In this document: piece after piece, positions 18,485 to 28,112 of the stretch | How positions within the stretch are numbered: position 1 is the first letter of the stretch | How the letters are laid out: each line of letters starts with the position of its first letter | Origin: Burkholderiales bacterium | GTDB taxonomy: Bacteria; Pseudomonadota; Gammaproteobacteria; Burkholderiales; Casimicrobiaceae | Assembly (NCBI GenBank): GCA_025981645.1 | Contig: JAICXH010000006.1 | Location: forward strand, 1 to 55,172 | Direction of reading: 5' to 3' | DNA length: 55,172 nt | Made by a program: the position numbers and the translations under genes | Notes under the pieces: model-generated | Told to the model about the DNA's origin: nothing | What the model saw: the letters and a program-made list of their open reading frames with translations, nothing else | Database searches by the model: none

Positions 18485-19204
18485 ATGAGCGGGCGCTCGC
18501 AGGGCCGTGCGGCGGACGCGCTGCGTCCGCTCGCAATCACGCGCGCGTACACGAAACACGCCGAAGGATCGGTGCTGATCGAGGCGGGTGATACGCACGT
18601 CGTCTGTACGGCGAGCGTCGAAGAAGGCGTGCCGTCGTTCCTCAAAGGCAAGGGGCGCGGCTGGATCACCGCCGAGTACGGGATGCTGCCGCGCGCGACG
18701 ATGACGCGGACGCGGCGCGAGGCCGCGGAGGGCCGTCAGTCGGGGAGGACGCAGGAGATCCAGCGGCTGATCGGGCGGTCGCTTCGCGCCGTCGCCGACC
18801 TTGCCGCGCTCGGCGAGCGGACGATCCGCATCGACTGCGACGTGTTGCAGGCCGACGGCGGCACTCGCTGCGCATCGATCACCGGGGCCTGGGTCGCGCT
18901 GAAGGACGCCGTCGCGTGGTGCCGCGCGCGCGGCCTTGTCACCGGTGAGCCGATCCGTGACCAGGTAGCTGCCGTTTCGGTCGGGCTCGTTGGCGGAGTT
19001 CCCGCGCTCGATCTCGATTACGCCGAGGATTCGGGCTGCGACACCGACATGAACGTCGTCATGACGGGTGACGGCGGCTTCGTCGAGGTGCAGGGGACCG
19101 CCGAAGGCGTGCCGTTCTCGCAGGCGGAACTCGGTCTCTTGCTCGAGCTCGCGCGGCGTGGCATCGCGCGGCTGCACGAAGCACAGCGCGCATCGCTCGC
19201 GTAG
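18485..19204 (+). CDS. rph: Ribonuclease PH
   Basis: 239 residues, the normal length; ATG with GGAG eight bases upstream. It begins [18 protein letters not shown] and contains the phosphate-binding and catalytic segment [20 protein letters not shown], then [20 protein letters not shown] and [18 protein letters not shown]. RNase PH trims tRNA 3' ends using phosphate. It is followed by rdgB with a 13-bp gap; rph-rdgB-hemW is a common gene order. Confidence 0.97.
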   Translation: MSGRSQGRAADALRPLAITRAYTKHAEGSVLIEAGDTHVVCTASVEEGVPSFLKGKGRGWITAEYGMLPRATMTRTRREAAEGRQSGRTQEIQRLIGRSLRAVADLAALGERTIRIDCDVLQADGGTRCASITGAWVALKDAVAWCRARGLVTGEPIRDQVAAVSVGLVGGVPALDLDYAEDSGCDTDMNVVMTGDGGFVEVQGTAEGVPFSQAELGLLLELARRGIARLHEAQRASLA

Positions 19205-19217
19205 GCTGCGCCGCGCC

Positions 19218-19934
19218 GTGAAGCTCGTTCTCGCATCGGGCAATCCCGGCAAGCTCGTCGAATTCCGGCGCCTGCTCACCCCGCTTGGCCTCGACGTGAT
19301 CGCGCAGGCGGAACTCGGTGTCGCCGCTGCCGCCGAACCGCACGCGACCTTCGTCGAGAACGCGCTCGCCAAGGCGCGCCACGCGTGCGCCGCCACCGGC
19401 CTTCCGGCGCTCGCCGACGATTCGGGCATCTGCGTCGAAGCACTGGGCGGCGCACCGGGCGTGCGCAGCGCGCGCTTCGCGGCGGATCGTGGCATCGCTG
19501 CAAACGATCGATGCATTGTCGCCGACGATCGCACCGGTGGCGCGGACGATCACGGATGCGACGCCGACCTGCGCAACAACGCGGCGCTGATCGCCGCACT
19601 CGCCGGCTGCGCGGACCGCCGCGCGCATTACTGCTGCGTGCTTGTCCTCCTGCGGCATGCTGCCGACCCGGAGCCGATCATCGCCGAAGGTACATGGCAC
19701 GGGCGCATCGTCGACGTTCCCCGCGGTGCGCGCGGATTCGGCTACGACCCGCACTTCGAGGACCCGGAAACGGGGCTCACCGGAGCCGAGCTTCCGCTCG
19801 AGCGCAAGAACGAGCTCTCGCATCGCGGCAAGGCGATGCGAGCGCTGATCGTGCGGCTGCAGCGCGAGTGGGGGCATCGAGCCGCCGGCGTCGCCGGAGC
19901 GGTCCGCGACGCGGACACGCTGCGTGCGCGCTGA
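19218..19934 (+). CDS. rdgB: XTP/dITP pyrophosphatase (Ham1 family) with an internal insert
   Basis: 238 residues from GTG. The family opening KLVLASGNPGKLVEFRRLL, the FVENALAKARHA segment, LADDSGICVEALGGAPGVRSARF, and the C-terminal GARGFGYDPHFED and ELSHRGKAM are all present. The enzyme removes non-canonical purine nucleotides. Relative to the usual 200 residues there is an Asp/Ala/Gly-rich insert of about 26 residues after SARFA (roughly residues 92-118), between the active-site loop and the RNNAALIAAL helix. This is unusual but leaves the motifs intact. It is part of the rph-rdgB-hemW run. Confidence 0.94.
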   Translation: MKLVLASGNPGKLVEFRRLLTPLGLDVIAQAELGVAAAAEPHATFVENALAKARHACAATGLPALADDSGICVEALGGAPGVRSARFAADRGIAANDRCIVADDRTGGADDHGCDADLRNNAALIAALAGCADRRAHYCCVLVLLRHAADPEPIIAEGTWHGRIVDVPRGARGFGYDPHFEDPETGLTGAELPLERKNELSHRGKAMRALIVRLQREWGHRAAGVAGAVRDADTLRAR

Positions 19935-19941
19935 GCCGACG

Positions 19942-21165
19942 ATGAACGGCCACGCGTCGGCGCGCGGCGCCGTCATCAAGGTGGTTCCGACCGCGGCCAT
20001 CGCCGACCCGCACTTTCGCGCGCTGCCGCCGCTGTCGCTGTACGTGCACATCCCGTGGTGTCTGAAGAAGTGCCCCTACTGCGACTTCAACTCGCATGCG
20101 ATCCCCGGCGATTCGCGAGACGGCGTTCCTGAGGAGGCCTATGTCGACGCGCTGATCGCCGATCTCGAGACGGCGCTCCCTGCCGTCTGGGGCCGGCGCG
20201 TCGAATCGATTTTCGTCGGCGGCGGCACGCCGAGCCTCTTCTCGCCGGCGGCGATCGACCGCCTGCTCGCGGCGGTGCGCGCGCGCCTGCCGGTCGTTCC
20301 GGGGGCCGAAGTGACGCTCGAAGCGAATCCGGGAACGTTCGAGCGCGAACGTTTCGCCGGTTACTATGCCGCCGGGGTCAATCGCCTCTCGCTCGGCGTG
20401 CAGAGCTTCGATGATGCGAATCTCGTCGCGCTCGGCCGCGTGCACGGTGCAGCGGAAGCATCGCGTGCCGCGGAAGCGGCGATGATGATCTTCGGCAACG
20501 TCAACCTGGACCTGATGTTCGCGCTGCCCGGCCAGATGCCCGAGGGAGCGCTGCGCGATGTCCGCGCGGCACTGTCGTTCGCGCCGCCGCACCTGTCGTT
20601 CTATCATCTGACGATCGAGCCGAACACGCTCTTTCACCATCGACCGCCGCCGCTCCCCGACGACGACATCGCGACTGACATCGAGGAGGCGATCGTCGCA
20701 ACGCTATCCGATGCCGGCTACCGTCATTACGAGACCTCGGCGCACGCGAAGCCCGGCTACGCCTGCCAGCACAATCTCAACTACTGGCGCTTCGGCGATT
20801 ATCTCGGCATCGGTGCCGGCGCGCATTCGAAGCTCTCGTTTCCCGGCGAAGTGCGCCGGCAGCTTCGCTGGAAGCAGCCGCGGTGCTATCTCGAACAGAT
20901 TTCGGCGGGTACGCCCCTGCAGGAGGACGTCGCGGTCGAGCGATCGGCGCTGCCGTTCGAGTTCATGCTGAACGCCCTACGCCTCGCCGACGGCGTGCCC
21001 GCCGCGATTTTCGCCGAGCGCACCGGACTGCCGCTCGGGCGCGTCGCACAGACGATCGGTGCCGCCGTCGACCGCGGACTGATGGAGCCCGGCACGGGGC
21101 TGCTGAAGCCGACTCCCCTTGGCCGGCGGTTCCTGAACGATCTGCAGCAGATGTTCCTGTCGTGA
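19942..21165 (+). CDS. hemW: Heme chaperone HemW (radical SAM, formerly HemN-like)
   Basis: 407 residues from the ATG at 19942; an in-frame GTG at 19924 overlaps rdgB and is an alternative. The radical SAM cysteines are C40, C44 and C47 (PWCLKKCPYC), followed by FVGGGTPSLFS and LGVQSFDD. The C-terminal winged-helix HemN_C domain ends in RRFLNDLQQMFLS. The CxxxCxxC motif lacks the extra cysteine of coproporphyrinogen dehydrogenase HemN, so HemW is the better call. It binds heme and is thought to load it onto target proteins. Its stop overlaps a GTG of the next frame. Confidence 0.93.
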   Translation: MNGHASARGAVIKVVPTAAIADPHFRALPPLSLYVHIPWCLKKCPYCDFNSHAIPGDSRDGVPEEAYVDALIADLETALPAVWGRRVESIFVGGGTPSLFSPAAIDRLLAAVRARLPVVPGAEVTLEANPGTFERERFAGYYAAGVNRLSLGVQSFDDANLVALGRVHGAAEASRAAEAAMMIFGNVNLDLMFALPGQMPEGALRDVRAALSFAPPHLSFYHLTIEPNTLFHHRPPPLPDDDIATDIEEAIVATLSDAGYRHYETSAHAKPGYACQHNLNYWRFGDYLGIGAGAHSKLSFPGEVRRQLRWKQPRCYLEQISAGTPLQEDVAVERSALPFEFMLNALRLADGVPAAIFAERTGLPLGRVAQTIGAAVDRGLMEPGTGLLKPTPLGRRFLNDLQQMFLS

Positions 21166-21233
21166 AACGTGCGCGCCGGCAGCACCGCCGCGGATCGTCA
21201 CCGCCGCGCGCGGCCGGGCGGGAGATCGTCACC

Positions 21234-21377
21234 GTGACGCTTCCGAAGCGCCGCAATCCGGTCGCGCGCTCGCCGCTCCTCGGCAAGGGAGGCGCGCACG
21301 GCAAGTCGCAAGGCGCGCTGCGCCGCCGCGCACGAATGGAGCTCGCGAAAGCCCCGACCGACGACGGAACCGGATGA
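21234..21377 (+). CDS. Small basic protein, 47 residues, unknown function
   Basis: Starts at a GTG with GGAG nine bases upstream; a longer in-frame GTG at 21162 (GTGA overlap with hemW) would add 24 Arg/Pro-rich residues. The core KRRNPVARSPLLGKGGAHGK resembles short, very basic proteins found in many proteobacteria. About a third of residues are Arg, Lys or His, suggesting nucleic-acid or ribosome contact, which is inference. Its stop overlaps the chaC start (ATGA), supporting that it is translated. Confidence 0.6.
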   Translation: MTLPKRRNPVARSPLLGKGGAHGKSQGALRRRARMELAKAPTDDGTG

Positions 21378-22057
21378 CCCTCTCGCGCCGCGATCTCGAG
21401 CAGAATCGAATGCGTGCCGTCTACGTCGAGGCGCTCGCCGACGGCGCGACGCTGACCGACGAGCAGTTGTCGGTGTCGCTCGCCGCAACCCTCGCGGCGA
21501 AGCCGAAGGACGCCGGCTGGTGGGTGTTCGCGTACGGGTCGCTCCTGTGGAACCCGCTGTTCCCGTTCGCCGAGGCGCGACCTGCGCTGCTGCACGGCCT
21601 GCACCGGCGCTTCTGCGTCTGGTCGCTCGCGTCGCGCGGGCGCCCCGACGCGCCGGGGCTCGTGCTCGGCCTCGATCGCGGCGGCGGTTGTCGCGGCGTC
21701 GTCTACCGGCTGCCCGCGCCGCTCGCGCTCGATGAGCTGCACCTACTGTGGCGGCGCGAGATGGTCACCGGCGCGTACTCGCCACGCTGGCTCCGCCTCG
21801 ACTGCGACGGGCGTCCGGTCGTCGCGATCGGCTTCGTCGTGCGGCGCAGCCATCGCCAGTACGCGGGCAAGCTCGCGCTCGACGAGCAGGCGCGCATCAT
21901 TGCGGCAGCCGCCGGCGCGTTCGGCTCGTCGGCCGACTACCTCGAACGCACACGCGTCGCGCTGGTGACGCACGGCGTCATCGATCCGTACCTCGAAGCG
22001 CTCGCCCAGCGCGTGGCGACGGTACCGCGAAGCCATTCGCCGAGGAGCACGGCATGA
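21374..22057 (+). CDS. chaC: Glutathione-specific gamma-glutamylcyclotransferase (ChaC family)
   Basis: 227 residues; ATG overlaps the preceding stop. The substrate-binding loop WWVFAYGSLLWNP, then RRFCVWSLASRGRPDAPGLVLGLD and CRGVVYRL, are typical of ChaC. The putative catalytic glutamate is in LLWRREMVTGAY. The enzyme degrades glutathione to 5-oxoproline and Cys-Gly in the cytoplasm. Its stop overlaps the next gene start (ATGA). Confidence 0.92.
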   Translation: MTLSRRDLEQNRMRAVYVEALADGATLTDEQLSVSLAATLAAKPKDAGWWVFAYGSLLWNPLFPFAEARPALLHGLHRRFCVWSLASRGRPDAPGLVLGLDRGGGCRGVVYRLPAPLALDELHLLWRREMVTGAYSPRWLRLDCDGRPVVAIGFVVRRSHRQYAGKLALDEQARIIAAAAGAFGSSADYLERTRVALVTHGVIDPYLEALAQRVATVPRSHSPRSTA

Positions 22058-23161
22058 GCCAGGCTGTCGTACCCGTCGCTTCCCTTTCGGACCTCGTCAC
22101 CGCGCTGGCCGACGGGAATCCGCGCACGCTCGAGATCCAGACGTCGGTCGCATGCCCGTTCCCGATCGTCCTGCCCCCGGGCTTCGCTCTGACGGGAAAG
22201 GACCGGGAGGAGAGCTTCCTCGTCTTCGGAAACGGTGACGGGATCGGGCTGACCGCCGACAATCGCGTCGCGCGGCTCACCGTCATCGCGACACCTTCGT
22301 CTCGCGCGATCTACACCCAGACGGGGATGGCGGACATGGGAAAGATCGCGCTCGAGGACCTCACCGTCTACAACTTCAGCGGCGAATCGCGATCGACGAT
22401 CCGGGCGTCGCTGACCGATGTCTCGGTCGGAGCGAGGGGCGCACCGGTAATGGGGTCGGGAATCTTCGTCAGCGGATTCGGCGACCAGGGTGGCTCGGTG
22501 CTACTCGACAAGCTCACCACGGGCGCGGTCCACTCGTGCGGCATGCTCCCCTACGGCACCGCCGACATGATCACCGGCGGCGTGTTCATCGTCTATGGCG
22601 TGAACGCGAAACACGTCGAGCACTTCGGCGAAGTCGTGACCTACGGTGTCAACGACATGGTGCTCGATACCTGGGGCGCGGTGGACCACTGGATTGCGCA
22701 CGCCCCGGTGGTTTCGTACGGGCCCAGCGGCATCGGCTTCGTCAACTTCGGCGTCGTCGACCGCTTCGTCGCCGAGCGCGAGATCGTGACGCACGGGCTG
22801 GGCGCGCGCGGGTTCAACCAGTACGATGGCACGGTGAAGAACATCCGCTTCAAGTCGATCGAGACTTTCGGCGACGGCTCCATCGGCATCCAGGTCAGCA
22901 AACCCGTCGGCACCATCGTCATCGACGAGGGCGTCACCACGCACGGATCGGTCGGAAACACCCTCGTCAAGGGGGTCAACATGCAACTGCCGGCGGAAGC
23001 ATTCAGCGTCAAGCCCGGCGGCGTAGTCGACAGGCTGGAGGTGCACGGCGACCTCGTCACCCACGGTGACGGCGTCACGAGCTACGCGGTCGAGGGCGGC
23101 CGGTCGCGCGCTCGTCGTCGAGGACGGCGAAGTGACCGATCGAACCGGTCTATCCGCATAG
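22054..23161 (+). CDS. Repeat-rich beta-helix-like protein of unknown function, probable frameshift near its 3' end
   Basis: ATG start with GAGGAG upstream, overlapping the chaC stop. About 350 residues are intact. They consist of short strands and turns with recurring xTHGxG/xTYGxN units (VVTYGVNDMVLDTWG, SYGPSGIGFVNFG, VTHGLGARGFNQYDG, VTTHGSVGNTLVKG, LVTHGDG), suggesting a right-handed parallel beta-helix. There is no signal peptide. I recall similar unnamed proteins in other bacteria but know no function. After about 23100 the frame becomes Arg-rich junk that runs 280 bp antisense into the next gene. The +1 frame instead gives GRALVVEDGEVTDRTGLSA and a TAG at 23159-23161, ten bases before the convergent gene ends. 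The last part is therefore read in a shifted frame, a mutation or sequencing error. Confidence 0.65.
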
Positions 23162-23171
23162 CGGAGAGGAT

Positions 23172-23909
23172 TCAGATCGCGATGTGGCGGCCGCCGTCGA
23201 CGTTGATCGTTTCACCGGTGACGTATGGCGCGTCGGCGAGGAGGAAGTGCACGGCCTTCGCGATGTCGTCGGGGCTGCCTTCGCGGCGCAGCGGCGTATG
23301 CGAGATGATGCGCTGGCGCGCAAGGTCGTCGAACACCTCGCGTTCGGGCCACATGATCGGCCCCGGAGCGACGGCATTGACGCGCACGTCGGGGGCGAGT
23401 TCGCGCGCGAGCGAGCGGGTGAGGCCCGCGAGTCCGGCCTTCGCGGTCGAGTAGACGACATAGGTCTTCAGCGGCCGCTCGGCGTGAATGTCGGTGATGT
23501 TGACGATCGCACCCTGCGTCTTGCGCAGCGCCGGCGCCGCTGCCTGCGCGAGGAAGAGCGGCGCGGCGAGATTGGTGCCGATGAGGTCGCTCCAGTCTGC
23601 AGAAGTGATCTCGCCCATCGCCGTCGGGTAGAACGCCGACGCATTGTTGACGAGACCGTCGAGACGCCCGTAGGTCTGCACGGTCTGCTCGATCAGCGAC
23701 GGCAGCTTGCCGACGTCGAGGAGGTCGGCCTGGATCAGCGCGACCGAGTTGGGGCGAAGATGGTTGAGCTCGACCTGCAGGAGCCTCGCTTCGCCTGCGG
23801 AGCTGCGATAGTGCAGCATCAGCGACGCCCCCGCGCGGTGCAGCCGGCGGCAGATGGCGGCTCCGACGCGCTTGGCCCCGCCGGTGATCAGCACGACCTT
23901 GTCCTGCAT
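23172..23909 (-). CDS. Pteridine reductase-like short-chain dehydrogenase
   Basis: 245 residues. It has TGGAKRVGAAICRRLH (the pteridine-reductase form of the NADPH motif), HYRSS, LVNNASAFYPT, VNITDIHAERPLKTY and the catalytic Y153-x-x-x-K157 (YSTAK). The Asp in NITD in place of the usual SDR serine and the RP following it match FolM/PTR1-type enzymes that reduce dihydromonapterin or dihydrofolate. Full length. It diverges from the methyltransferase gene at 23999 across 89 bp and converges with the beta-helix gene. Confidence 0.85.
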   Translation of the reverse strand: MQDKVVLITGGAKRVGAAICRRLHRAGASLMLHYRSSAGEARLLQVELNHLRPNSVALIQADLLDVGKLPSLIEQTVQTYGRLDGLVNNASAFYPTAMGEITSADWSDLIGTNLAAPLFLAQAAAPALRKTQGAIVNITDIHAERPLKTYVVYSTAKAGLAGLTRSLARELAPDVRVNAVAPGPIMWPEREVFDDLARQRIISHTPLRREGSPDDIAKAVHFLLADAPYVTGETINVDGGRHIAI

Positions 23910-23998
23910 GCCGGTCTTCCTGCCGCTCGACTAGACTGCTTGCCAATCTAGCACAGTCGGTTTGCCAGCTCGACGACCGGCCCCGCGCGCTGCCCGCG

Positions 23999-25147
23999 AT
24001 GACGAACGACCTTCCGCTTCCCGATTCGAACGCGCGCGCGCACAGCGAGCGCGTCGTCGCACGCGTCCGCGCCGAAATCGCCGCGGGCGGCGGGTTCATC
24101 GATTTCGAACGCTACATGCAGACAGTGCTCTACGCGCCGGGCCTCGGCTATTACGTCGCCGGCGCGCGAAAGCTCGGTGCAGACGGCGACTTCGTCACCG
24201 CCCCCGAGCTGACGCCGCTCTACGGGGCGGCGCTCGCCCGGCAGGTCGATGCGATCCTCGACGCGACCGGCTGCCGCGACATCGTCGAGTTGGGAGCTGG
24301 AAGCGGCGCCCTCGCGCAGGCGATGCTCGCCGCGCTTTCGCGCTCGCCGCTGCGTTATTCGATTCTCGAGCCGAGCCCGTCGCTGCGCGAACGTCAGGAG
24401 CACACGCTCGCGGGCGGTGCGTTGCGCGATGCTGCCGAAGTGCGCTGGTTCGAAACGCTGCCGCCCGAGATCGAAGGAGTCGTGCTGCTGAACGAGGTGC
24501 TCGACGCCCTGCCGCCGCGGGTGATCGCGCGACGGGACGGCGCGTGGCACGAGCGCGGAGTCACCTGGGACGGCGCCGGGCTCGCCTGGGCCGAGCGTCC
24601 GCTCGACGACCGGCGGATGCTGGCCATCGCGCGCGCGCGCTTTCCCGCCGAAGGCGACTACGCGAGCGAGATCAACCTGGCCGCCGAGGCGCTCGTCGCG
24701 ACCCTCGCGCGCAGACTTCGCCGCGGCGCGATCTTCATCGTCGACTACGGGTTTCCGCGCGCCGAGTACTACCATCCCCAGCGCAGCGAAGGAACGCTGG
24801 TCGGGCATTACCGGCACCGCGTTCACGCCGATCCGTTCCTGTGGCCGGGGCTCTCGGACCTCACCGCACACGTCGACTTCACCGCCCTCGCCGAAGCTGC
24901 CGAGGCGGCGGGCGTTGTCGTCGCCGGCTTCGCGACGCAGGCTGCATTTCTGCTGGGCTGCGGCATCCTCGATCGCCTCGCTGCGATCGGCGTACCCGAT
25001 TCGCTCGCTTATCTGCGCGAAGCCGCCGCCGTGCAGAAGCTCGTCTCGCCCGCCGAGATGGGCGAGCTCTTCAAGGTTCTGCTGCTCGCGCCGGATGGGC
25101 ACGCGTGGAAGAGCCTCGCGGTCTCCGATCTTGCGCATCGACTGTGA
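23999..25147 (+). CDS. SAM-dependent methyltransferase of the MidA/NDUFAF7 (DUF185) family
   Basis: 382 residues. FIDFERYMQTVLYAPGLGYY near the N-terminus, FVTAPELTPLYGAALARQ, the SAM loop ELGAGSGALAQAML, NEVLDALPPRVI, and FIVDYGFPRAEYYHPQRSEG are the family marks. The mitochondrial relative methylates an arginine of complex I subunit NDUFS2; the bacterial substrate is not established. Divergent from the pteridine reductase gene. A near-palindrome GACCGgcTGCGGCCGCACGG follows the stop and may serve both convergent genes. Confidence 0.88.
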   Translation: MTNDLPLPDSNARAHSERVVARVRAEIAAGGGFIDFERYMQTVLYAPGLGYYVAGARKLGADGDFVTAPELTPLYGAALARQVDAILDATGCRDIVELGAGSGALAQAMLAALSRSPLRYSILEPSPSLRERQEHTLAGGALRDAAEVRWFETLPPEIEGVVLLNEVLDALPPRVIARRDGAWHERGVTWDGAGLAWAERPLDDRRMLAIARARFPAEGDYASEINLAAEALVATLARRLRRGAIFIVDYGFPRAEYYHPQRSEGTLVGHYRHRVHADPFLWPGLSDLTAHVDFTALAEAAEAAGVVVAGFATQAAFLLGCGILDRLAAIGVPDSLAYLREAAAVQKLVSPAEMGELFKVLLLAPDGHAWKSLAVSDLAHRL

Positions 25148-25222
25148 CGACCGGCTGCGGCCGCACGGTCGCGATCGGCCGATGCGAGGGCACGGGGCGA
25201 CAGCCACCAGGCAGCCATGCAG

Positions 25223-25576
25223 TCAGCGCACGACGAGGGTGCCCTTCATGATCGGGTGGAACGTGCAAACGTAGGGGTAGCGCCCCGGCTTCTTCGCGAC
25301 GTATTTCCACGACGCTCCCGCGGCGATCGAGCCCGAATCGAACACACCCTTCGCGGTCGCCGTGTGCGGGACCGGGTCGTCATTGCGCCACACCACGGTG
25401 TCGCCGCGCGCGACGGAAAGCTCGGCGGGCTTGAATGCGAAGCCGTCGATCACGACGGTATAATCCTTAGGCGCGGCGAGCGACCGCCGCGCGCCCGTGG
25501 CGCCGGCGATCGCCGCAATCGTTGCTGCCGCCGCCGCGGCGAAGCGGCGACGGCGCATGTCGACGGCATGCATCAC
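25223..25576 (-). CDS. Exported cupredoxin (plastocyanin-like blue copper protein)
   Basis: 117 residues. An Arg-rich N-terminus (MRRRRFAAAAAATIAAIAG) forms an export signal, possibly Tat. The single cupredoxin domain has copper ligands H71 (PHTAT), C104, H107 and M110 (YVCTFHPIMKG), a complete type 1 site. It would carry electrons or bind copper in the periplasm. Its start overlaps the stop of the DUF4142 gene (ATGA), so the two are translationally coupled; the ECF sigma gene lies upstream in the same direction. Confidence 0.88.
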   Translation of the reverse strand: MMHAVDMRRRRFAAAAAATIAAIAGATGARRSLAAPKDYTVVIDGFAFKPAELSVARGDTVVWRNDDPVPHTATAKGVFDSGSIAAGASWKYVAKKPGRYPYVCTFHPIMKGTLVVR

Positions 25577-26100
25577 ATCTTTCCGAGCTTCGCCTGCAGC
25601 TCCTTCGCGCGATCGAGGTGGGCGACGAACGCGGGGCGCACCTTCACCAGCAGTGCCTTCAGCTCGGCGTTCTGCGCGCTCGGGATCAGCGTTTTGTCGA
25701 TCGCGTCGATGACGGCCTCGTGATACGTGACCTCGTGGTCGATGTACGCGGTGTCGAACGCGTGCCCTTTGAGTGTCTTCAGGTGTGCGATGTTCTCTTC
25801 ACCGCCCTTCTTCAGGCTCTCGGCGGTCGGATTGTCCTCAGGCTTGACATGAAGCTTCGTCACGAGCGCGACGGCAGCCTTGTTGACCCCGGTGTGGTCG
25901 GTGACCATCATCTTGCCGAACTCGCGCACATCCTTGTTGTGCGAGCGCGCTTCGGCGAGCTTGCCGGCGTCGATGTCGACCTGATTGGCGGTGACGACGA
26001 TGGCGGCGATCTGCGGGTCGGTGGGGCCCGCGCCCTGCGCCTGTACGGCGAGTGAGGTGGCGGCAAGGACGGCAATTGCGGCAAGCTGGAGCGGTTTCAT
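25573..26100 (-). CDS. DUF4142 exported protein
   Basis: 175 residues from the ATG at 26100 with AGGAG seven bases upstream; a reading 11 codons longer has no such site. A Sec signal peptide (MKPLQLAAIAVLAATSLAVQA) is followed by a helical bundle with DREFGKMMVTDH-like spacing (KDVREFGKMMVTDHTGVN) and FDTAYIDHEVTYHEAVID, the DUF4142 pattern (ferritin-like). Members are stress- or envelope-associated with no defined biochemistry. Followed by a coupled cupredoxin gene and preceded by an ECF sigma factor gene. Confidence 0.88.
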   Translation of the reverse strand: MKPLQLAAIAVLAATSLAVQAQGAGPTDPQIAAIVVTANQVDIDAGKLAEARSHNKDVREFGKMMVTDHTGVNKAAVALVTKLHVKPEDNPTAESLKKGGEENIAHLKTLKGHAFDTAYIDHEVTYHEAVIDAIDKTLIPSAQNAELKALLVKVRPAFVAHLDRAKELQAKLGKM

Positions 26101-26242
26101 GTGGACTCCTGGTGGATTGGGTGCCTGCGGCACGGGATCGTGCGGGACGACACCTGATGAATACGGACGCGGCCTCGCCTTGGATGCAGAAAAGCGATGT
26201 GGGCGGGTCGTGCGCGGGACTGGCGGCGGTGAATGGTCACCG

Positions 26243-26962
26243 TCACGGCGGCGCCGGAGCTTCGACGACGATGCGATCGAGTACGTGACGCACGATCCGG
26301 TCGCAGCGTGCGCCGGCGAAGCCGAACGCCTCGTGCACGGCGACGTCGAGTTCGCGCGAGATCGACTCGCGTAGACGCGCGCGGGCGCGGAACAGCCGCG
26401 TGCGCACGGTCGCCTCGGGAATGTCGAGGCACGCCGCGGTTTCCTCGACCGAGAGCTCCTCGACCTCCCGCAGCATGAAGACGGCGCGGAAGGCTTCCGG
26501 CAGCTCGTCGATCTTGCGCTCGATCAACTGGCGAATTTCCGCTTGCTCCATCGCCTTCTCCGGCATGGTTCGCGGCGCGGGGTCGGCAATCGACTCGAGC
26601 GCGGAGGGCTCGTCGTCGTGGCCGTCGAGAGCGACGACGACGCGATCGGGCCGCGTCCGGCGCAGGGTCTGCAGCGCCTGGTTGACGACGATGCGCGTGA
26701 GCCAGGTCGAAAGTCCTGCCTCGCCGCGGAAGCGGGCGAGGTTGCGCCATGCGGCGACCCAGGCCTCCTGCAGCGCGTCCTCGGCTGCCGCATCGTCCCT
26801 GAGGATCGCACGTGCCGTCCGGAAGAGGCGCCGGTTGTAGCGGCGCATCACCGCCTCGAATGCGGCCGAACTGCCGCGTGCGGCCGCGTTGGCGAGTTCG
26901 CTGTCAGCGAGCTTGCTGTCCGCGGCTCCGCGGCCGGTGGCCTGAGCGGTGACGGGGGTCAT
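26243..26962 (-). CDS. ECF-type RNA polymerase sigma factor
   Basis: 239 residues from the ATG at 26962; in-frame starts further up lack better signals. Region 2 is seen in YNRRLFRTARAILRDDAAAEDALQEAWVAAW and FRGEAGLSTWLTRIVVNQAL, region 4 in LPEAFRAVFMLREVEELSVEETAACLDIPEATVRTRLFRARARLRE. There is a C-terminal tail with two cysteine/histidine positions. No anti-sigma gene is adjacent; the next genes encode a DUF4142 protein and a cupredoxin, which are plausible targets. The arrangement suggests an envelope or copper/oxidative stress unit, by inference. Confidence 0.92.
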   Translation of the reverse strand: MTPVTAQATGRGAADSKLADSELANAAARGSSAAFEAVMRRYNRRLFRTARAILRDDAAAEDALQEAWVAAWRNLARFRGEAGLSTWLTRIVVNQALQTLRRTRPDRVVVALDGHDDEPSALESIADPAPRTMPEKAMEQAEIRQLIERKIDELPEAFRAVFMLREVEELSVEETAACLDIPEATVRTRLFRARARLRESISRELDVAVHEAFGFAGARCDRIVRHVLDRIVVEAPAPP

Positions 26963-27043
26963 TGCGGCGATTTTCCGGTCGTCATCCTGCGTCCTGCGCA
27001 TTGGATGCGGACAGTCGATCCTGCGTTCCCGCCGGGGGGCGGC

Positions 27044-27049
27044 TAGAAT
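27044..27049 (+). promoter_or_regulatory. Candidate -10 box (TAGAAT) of the dusA promoter
   Basis: TAGAAT 19 bp upstream of the dusA ATG, in the 106-bp gap between the divergent sigma factor and dusA genes. The same GCTAGAATCACCG context recurs before hemX. Confidence 0.4.
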
Positions 27050-27068
27050 CACCGCGCCAGACCCTATT

Positions 27069-28100
<1,032 letters not shown>

Positions 28101-28112
28101 CGGGCTTGGCCG

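Noticed and set aside
23102-23454. Long C-terminus of the beta-helix protein in the unshifted frame
   Set aside because: Arg-rich, antisense to the pteridine reductase gene, and unlike the preceding repeats; the +1 frame ends at a sensible place.
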